From Achaetomium macrosporum (Eukaryota; Ascomycota; Sordariomycetes; Sordariales; Chaetomiaceae): a DNA stretch of 64,000 bases. Both the position numbers and the translations under genes were made by a program. Where the stretch lies: assembly GCA_033296875.1 (NCBI GenBank), contig MU860022.1:124001-188000 (forward strand), read 5' to 3'. Every line of letters begins with the position of its first letter. Positions within the stretch are counted from its first letter, which is position 1. Shown piece after piece: positions 58,549-64,000 of this stretch. The notes under the pieces are model-generated. The model worked only from the letters and a program-made list of their open reading frames with translations, was not told the DNA's origin and made no database searches.

Positions 58549-59021
58549 GGCGAGTGTAAGCTGGAATCTGTCAACTCATCTCGTGGTGGTGCTGCCGGTG
58601 CTGTCAGTTGAAGGGTGTCACGGGTGCTTTCCACAGTACTGTATGCGCTGAGCCGGATGTTGCCGCTGTCAAACCCGCAGCCCCGGAGCTGGATGGAAAC
58701 CGGCGGGGCACAAAATTGGCCAATCAAAGCGCGTCCCGGCCTTTCCGTTCGTGCAGGAGAGCCTTGTCAATCAGATGGACCGAGACCGTTTGGAATTCAT
58801 GGACTGAACTGAGATTGGTGTTGACCACTCAACAACACCTCCGCGGAAAAACTCCAGCATCCGCGGTAACATAGAGAGCAAAACTGAACCCAGAACCGTT
58901 GAACCCGCGATTTGTCGAGAGCGATCAGGCCCACGCGCACCTATCGAGACAAGCTGCACCACATCAACCAGCCCCTTTTCGTGCGACGACAACTTCCACC
59001 ACCACCGTCAATCCGCCCACC
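58549..59021. promoter_or_regulatory. Divergent intergenic region, Rso55-like gene and ssSPT gene
   Basis: This 473-base gap separates two divergent starts and should hold both promoters. No specific motif is recognised. Pyrimidine-rich sequence lies just before 59022. Confidence 0.45.
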
Positions 59022-59455
59022 ATGGCCTCCCAGCTCGAGTCCTTCAGCAAGTGGCTGCAGCTCAAGATCTACCAGCTCGAAGTGCACTTCAGCGTCTACA
59101 TCTTCACACCAATTGAGAAATTCATTTTCTGTGCGTCTCCTCTCGGTTCCTCCAAGAGAGGCCTCCGGCCGCTTTCCCAAACTCCCCATCTACACTCTGC
59201 AGTCTACTAGTACACAGAGAAACTAATCCAACATCGTTTGTCCAAACAGACTCGGTCCTCTTCCTGCTCATCTCCCTCACCTTCATCGCCACCGTCCTCT
59301 ACCTCCCGCAGCACGTGCAGTTCATCATCAGCCGTGCCTGGTTCTACATCCACGGCGACGCGTGCGATTCGGCCGGGGAATTGGCTAAGGGCGTGGTGCA
59401 TTCGGTTACTGGGACAGCGGCAAAGACGGCGGTAGATGCGGTGAGGGAACTATGA
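59022..59455 (+). CDS. Small regulatory subunit of serine palmitoyltransferase (ssSPT-like)
   Basis: Small SPT subunits bind the catalytic dimer in the ER membrane and stimulate the first step of sphingolipid synthesis. Two exons (59022-59130, 59250-59455) give 315 bases and 104 residues. The start context is good (CCACCATGG). After a short amphipathic start (SKWLQLKIYQLEVHFSVYIF) comes the ssSPT hallmark: TPIEKFIFYSVL, then a hydrophobic segment (LFLLISLTFIATVLYL) and PQHVQFI, matching the animal pattern of a P-x-E motif, one membrane helix and a PQH motif. A 35-residue soluble tail (AGELAKGVVHSVTGTAAKTA) follows and may be an amphipathic helix. The two exons are short enough to be missed by automatic calling. 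The family call rests on the pattern alone. Confidence 0.8.
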
Positions 59456-59856
59456 GCATACGGAAGTACAGACGCTTATGGTTAATGAGCTTGGGATGGT
59501 TGGGCGAGGAGGTTGAGGACTGGGTTGGTTTAATGGGTTATAGTTACTTGGTTGGTAAGGACGGTAATACTGCTTTGCGAACGCGGGTCACCAGGGTCGA
59601 TGCTTGGCTCACCACTGTCAAGGCAGACGGGGAATGTCCTCTCGGTTAGTCGCATCGCGATGACTGGATGTAGTAACGTATGAAATCGGATCGGGCGTTT
59701 GGGATACAATTGGGAAGGATAGAGCCCGCTATTCGGGAAATAATAGACTAATATGGCATGTATACTTGAAAGTTTCACAAACCCCATTCAACGAGACGGA
59801 GCGACCATAACCTAGGAAGGCCCATTCATTCTATTTCATCTCGGCATGACTCCCTT
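59456..59856. other. Convergent intergenic region, ssSPT and ELP2 genes
   Basis: This 400-base stretch contains the 3' ends of two convergent genes. I see nothing else to report. Confidence 0.5.
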
Positions 59857-62454
59857 TTATAGCAGGGGAAACGAGTATATCCTCAAAGACCCGTCCTCGC
59901 CGGCAATAGCAAGCTCCCTGCCCTGCTGTCCCTCCCTCGTTGGCCGCCAAGCGAGCTGCATCACCGCCTTGGGCAAGCACAGCTGCGGGCTCACGGTCAG
60001 CGTCGACACGACATCAACCTCCCCGCCCTCAACCTTCAGCGACAGCACCAACAGCCTGCCGGCCTCCGTGCCTACAGCAAGCAGCAGCAGTCCCTCCTTG
60101 GTCAGCTCGTGCACAAAATCCAGCGTCGTCACGGGATGCTCCTCAGTTATCGCCTTGCCCAGCTCGAACAGCCCGCCACCATTCCTCCTAATCCACACCT
60201 TAACCTGCTTATCCCTCCCAGCCGTAGCAAACAGCCTCGTGCTCTCACCACCATCATCCGTCGGGAGCGGCGCCCACGCCGCATCCAAGATCATGCGTGC
60301 ATGTCCTTTGGGATTCGCCTGGCGTAACTCATATTTATGCTCCTCAGTCCTTTCAAAAACAACCCACTGCCTATCCCTCCCCACACTCAGCAGGAACCGA
60401 TCGTCCCGCGAAAAGCGCACCCGCGTAGCCGTCAGCGTGTGCGCCGCCAGCGGCGGCCTGACCTCGGTCCACCGGTGCGTCTCGAACAGCCGGATGACGG
60501 CGTGGTTGAGCGAGCTGGCCTTGCAGGCGCTCGCGATCAGCGCGCCGTCGTGACTGGCCGCGAGGCACGAGATCTCGTAGCCGTGGCCGTACAGCTTCTC
60601 GACCTCGGGCCAGAGCGTGTGGCGCGAGAGCGACTCCTCGAAGGGCGGGTGGTCGATTTCGAGGGCGGATTTGCGCACCATCGACGCCGGGTCCAGCAGG
60701 GCGTCGCGGTCCTTGGTGGGGTTGGAGGGGTCCGTGGTAGTCAGGGTGGAGAGGTCGGCGTCGTCGTCGATGGTGGAGATTGCTTTGTTGGAGAGGCCTA
60801 GCACGGGCATGTTGGCTGCGTCGGGAGCGAGGTCGTCGGCTTCGGAGAGGATGGTGGCGGTGGTAGCGCCGTTGGTCAGGCGGCGGAGCATGCGAGCCAC
60901 GGCTTTGGGCTCGGTGAAGACGCGCATGAGTTTCTCGTCGGCGCCCGAGACGAAGGAGGAGGGGCCGAGCGTGGAGATGCAGTTTAGGTCGTAGCCGTGG
61001 ATCTGGGGCCGCGACATCTCGTGCCAGGAGGGTGGGGTTTTAGTCTTGTCGGCGACCCATTCGGCGTGGAGGCGGGTGGTCTGGTCGGAACTGGTTGAGA
61101 GCAGGTAGGTGCCGTCTCGGGACCACGAGATGCCTGTTACTGCGCGGGTGTGGCCAGAGATAGCGATGTTCTGCTTCCACACATCTTCAGCCGCGTCGTA
61201 GTCCCACCGCCGCCAGCTCCCTGTTCGGCCGAGGGTGATGACGGTCGTGCCAGAGGGCGACCACAGGCCGGTCCAGAACCCGCCGATGCTCCCTGTGGCG
61301 GTTGTTGCTCCCTTCTCCCGGCTGACCTCTCCCAGCCGCGCTATCGTGATCCAGATGCCCGACTCGGGATCCGATTCCCAGAGCGAGAGGGAGTTGTCCG
61401 CCGAGGCAGACAGCAGCTGCAACCTGCCATCGGCGGCGCGGGACCACCTCGCGCTGTAAATCCAGTCTTCGTGGCCGAGCAGCAGAGCCTCGAACATGAT
61501 GCAGTACTTGGTCCCGCCAGCGGAGAGCTTGTGGATCTTGTTGCCCGGCGTTAGCGCATCGGCTGACAGATCCAGCCCAGTCGCATTCAATGCAGACAGT
61601 GCCGTGCCCTGGTGGATGCGCCAAAGACGGATATACTTGTCCTGGCTTGCCGAGGCCAGCAAGATGTCACTGCCCTGTTCAGGCTTCTCACGGATGAAGT
61701 CGAGCGAGCGGATCCAGTTCTCGTGCCCAGACAAGGTGGCCTGCAGGGAGAACTCAACCCCCTTTACCCCGTCCGCCGCCGAGGCCGTAAATATTTGGAC
61801 CGAATTGGTAGTCCCACCAACCGCCAACATCAGAGCACTGCCTTCCTCGTCGAGTGCCATCAATGCAACGGTGAGGGGCATGTACCTTTTGGTCGTCTTG
61901 ATGGTCTGGAGGAGGGTGAGTCGGCTTCCTTCTCGAGCCCAGACCTTCACGGTTGCATCCGCGCCCCCCGTAACGAACATCCGTCTTGCCACATTCGCCG
62001 TGGATGCTGCCCCTCGGACAGCGGCTATGCAGTTTATCGGTTCGGCGTGTTCCTGAACATGCTGCGCACACGAAGCGGTGCCATTTTCTGAGTCAATAGC
62101 CCAAAGTCGGAGCTCCTTGTCGTCGCCGCCCGTAACCAAGTGGGTGGCTTTCTCCCCTTCATCTCGGGGTAAGAATTTCACAGCCCGCACATGCGCAACA
62201 TGACCGCTGAGAATATGTGATATTCCCCTCGAGCCCTGAAAACACCATCAGTGAGTGTCTTCAGTGAGTGAGAAGCGCGACGAACTCACTGTCGGGTCCC
62301 ATAGACACACGTTGGTGTTGGAGCCAAACGCGACCAGCCCAGCCTCGCCCCAGTCGGCAGTGGCAGCATATCTGTTCGCGCCGGCCGAGAGATAGCGACT
62401 TTCCACGGTGGTTTCGCTCATGCTCTCGCTCATACTCTCCTCATCGCTCATCAT
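59857..62454 (-). CDS. ELP2: Elongator subunit Elp2 (WD40 protein)
   Basis: Elp2 is the double WD40-propeller subunit of Elongator, which adds the cm5 group to uridine 34 of tRNA on the way to mcm5U. Two exons (62454-62290, 62235-59857) give 2,544 bases and 847 residues, joined at LWDPT/GSRGISHIL. The N-terminus after a short acidic Ser/Glu leader reads SAGANRYAATADWGEAGLVA, the Elp2 signature. More than ten WD units follow, such as HLVTGGDDKELRLWAID, DILLASASQDKYIRLWRI, LQLLSASADNSLSLWE and LLSTSSDQTTRLHAEW, and RLFATAGRDKQVKVWIR near the end. The middle RPQIHGYDLNCIS motif is also typical. Tandem ATGs at 62454 and 62451 both keep the frame. URM1 is divergent 449 bases away. Confidence 0.95.
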
Positions 62455-62903
62455 CAGGCAGGGGCTTGCGATGTGTGATTGGTCCGCTGAAGATTTTCGG
62501 GCAGGTACCTTACCTTATCTAAGGACGGATTTCTCAGTAAAACTAGGACTCTGACATGTAATTTACAGCAGACCAAATCTACGGCGGTTAGGGTTAAACC
62601 TGGGTATAATCCAGCAACTACAGTACAACCCTGACAGTAAATGTACAGTCACTTACTTGCCGTAACCTGTTGTAAGTATGGATCACCAATTCATACACAG
62701 CGCTGATGTAAATTACGTTGCATTACTACATGCATTACACACCATCAGTGCCTGATTTTATTAATCCTCAGCTGCCGCTGCATCGCTGAAACACCAGCCA
62801 TAAGGGTTCCTACCTCACCCAGTACCGCTCTGTCGGTCCTAACCAAGCTGCGTCAAAGGACTCATATAACACCCGATATTCACTTGACTCTGCGCGCATC
62901 ACC
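62455..62903. promoter_or_regulatory. Shared divergent ELP2-URM1 promoter region
   Basis: This 449-base region lies between the starts of two genes of the same tRNA-modification pathway. A nine-base inverted pair (GTAATTTAC near 62556 and GTAAATTAC near 62709) is visible but may be chance. It is notably AT-richer than the flanking coding sequence. Confidence 0.5.
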
Positions 62904-63408
62904 ATGTCTGACGTAACCGATGCTACGACAGTCCCGATCACTGTCGACTTCTCGTGAGTCAATCTCAACATACCCCTCCCGCGCGTCAACCCTGATGGCC
63001 AGGGGGTGCTCTTATCACATCTCACAACTGACACTGAACGCCGGCTTCAGCGGGGGTCTTGAGATGCTCTTCGACAACCAACGCCGGCACTCTGTCTCAC
63101 TTCCTGCCGTCGACAACGAAGGCAGGCCCGCGACGATTGGCTTCCTGATCGATTACCTCTGCAAAAACCTCATGAAAGATCCCAGGGTCGACCTGTTCGT
63201 CCTGGACAAGCACATGTATGTCTCAGCCTTATCTAAGATCTATCTCATGGCATTATAATTCCGGAACTCCCGACTGATTCATTGAGGCAGTCGCCCAGGC
63301 ATCCTAGTCCTCATCAACGACGCCGACTGGGAGCTCGAAGGCGAAGAAGCTTATGAGATCCAGCCACACGACAACATCTTGTTTGTCTCGACTCTCCACG
63401 GTGGTTGA
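62904..63408 (+). CDS. URM1: Ubiquitin-related modifier Urm1
   Basis: Urm1 is the sulfur carrier that delivers sulfur for 2-thiolation of uridine 34 in tRNA, after activation by Uba4, and can also be conjugated to proteins under oxidative stress. Three exons (62904-62953, 63051-63215, 63291-63408) give 333 bases and 110 residues. The start context is good (ATCACCATGT). The ubiquitin-like fold is recognizable from TVPITVDFSGGLEMLFDNQ, IGFLIDYLCKNLMKDPR, VDLFVLDKH, then RPGILVLINDADWELEGE and the C-terminal NILFVSTLHGG. The essential terminal Gly-Gly is intact with no processing extension. The short split exons make this gene easy to miss in an open-frame scan. ELP2 lies head to head upstream. 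Confidence 0.96.
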
Positions 63409-64000
63409 TCGGCCACCCCCGGGCAAGCACGCCTCTACTTAATCTCCATTTTCCATGTCCAACCGGAAGTCTTTCCTGCCGAGTATGTCCCCAAGAACCA
63501 GAAAGTCCTTCCTGCTGTGTGCAAGGCCGCTGCTCTCGTAGTGTACGGACATGTCCTCTGCGCACGGTGCACGGTGCAGTGTAAAAGTTCTTGTGATCTC
63601 GCGCCTGAAGCAAGGAAGCGAGAGCTGAGGAGTTACCAGAGAGTTGGTCGATGACTCGCTGCCACTCACCTGACCATTCGATCCTGCGCATGTGCCTGCA
63701 GGACAAGGCTCAATCGCCGACATGATCCACACATTCTTCTTACCGGAGTGCCGCATTTGTGTCTCACACACAAAATCGAGCAAACAAGCCAAGCGGTGAA
63801 ACGGGCAAACGGTGAACCGCGGGAGCCTATTCAACGCCGAAGATCAAAGGGAAAACACTCGGTCTGGCTCTGCTTTGGTTACAGTGCCCACTTAACACGA
63901 ACTCGGAGACATGATCATCAGGGCGAAGAGCGGATGAAGCCATGTCATCCCGCCTTGCCCTACAAGGCAGCTGAAGAAAAAAAAGGCCGCTGATTGCGGG
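63409..64000. other. Non-coding flank downstream of URM1
   Basis: This last 0.6 kb contains the URM1 3' flank. Overlapping minus-strand frames (63314-63706 and 63439-63834) match no family. I see no gene. Confidence 0.45.

Overview
The window is nuclear DNA of a filamentous ascomycete, most likely a sordariomycete (Sordariales/Chaetomiaceae-like). The evidence is short introns with GTRNGT donors and CTRAC-type branch points just before the acceptor, pyrimidine-rich leaders, GC-rich coding sequence, and fungus-type versions of GtaA-like glutaminase, a Yor1-type transporter, Rad7/Rad16, Fes1 and Rso55. The genus is inferred; I cannot run a search. I see no complete transposon, CRISPR array, rRNA or convincing tRNA.

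Layout by strand. FCF1/UTP24 (545-1649, -) is cut into ten exons. After a gene-poor stretch holding an inverted repeat come a CSI2-like membrane protein (4426-5565, +), a Yor1-type ABC-C transporter (6874-11491, -), a Tra2-like RRM/RGG protein (15363-16604, -), a secreted GtaA-like glutaminase (17538-20126, -), RAD16 (21088-24149, -) and RAD7 (25388-27425, +). A 5 kb gene-poor gap follows. Then come malic enzyme (32569-34972, +), a 1,629-residue acidic protein with a POT1/Cdc13-type OB fold (37198-42135, -), an FMO-like monooxygenase (42721-44121, +), an ARO8-like aminotransferase (44987-47042, +), LTV1 (47333-48657, -), LSG1 (49219-51213, +), mitochondrial uL5 (51616-52854, +), FES1 (53106-53813, -), actin (55815-57411, +), an Rso55/MTRFR-like release factor (57865-58548, -), a small subunit of serine palmitoyltransferase (59022-59455, +), ELP2 (59857-62454, -) and URM1 (62904-63408, +). 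Exon models were built by hand from splice consensus, frame and conserved protein sequence; every spliced length is a multiple of three.

How the genes work together: most encode housekeeping functions, and three head-to-head pairs share an intergenic region and a pathway. RAD16/RAD7 form the global-genome nucleotide excision repair complex. LTV1/LSG1 act in late 40S and 60S maturation. ELP2/URM1 supply the two halves of the mcm5s2 modification of tRNA wobble uridine. With FCF1 (18S pre-rRNA cleavage), mitochondrial uL5 and the Rso55-like factor, the window is rich in translation-machinery genes.

Unusual gene structures include an intron inside the RAD7 start codon, an 18-base microexon and a GC-AG intron in FCF1, a 7-base first coding exon in actin, and an 11-base last exon in the RRM gene. 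The least understood protein is the very large acidic OB-fold protein with internal phospho-motif-like repeats.
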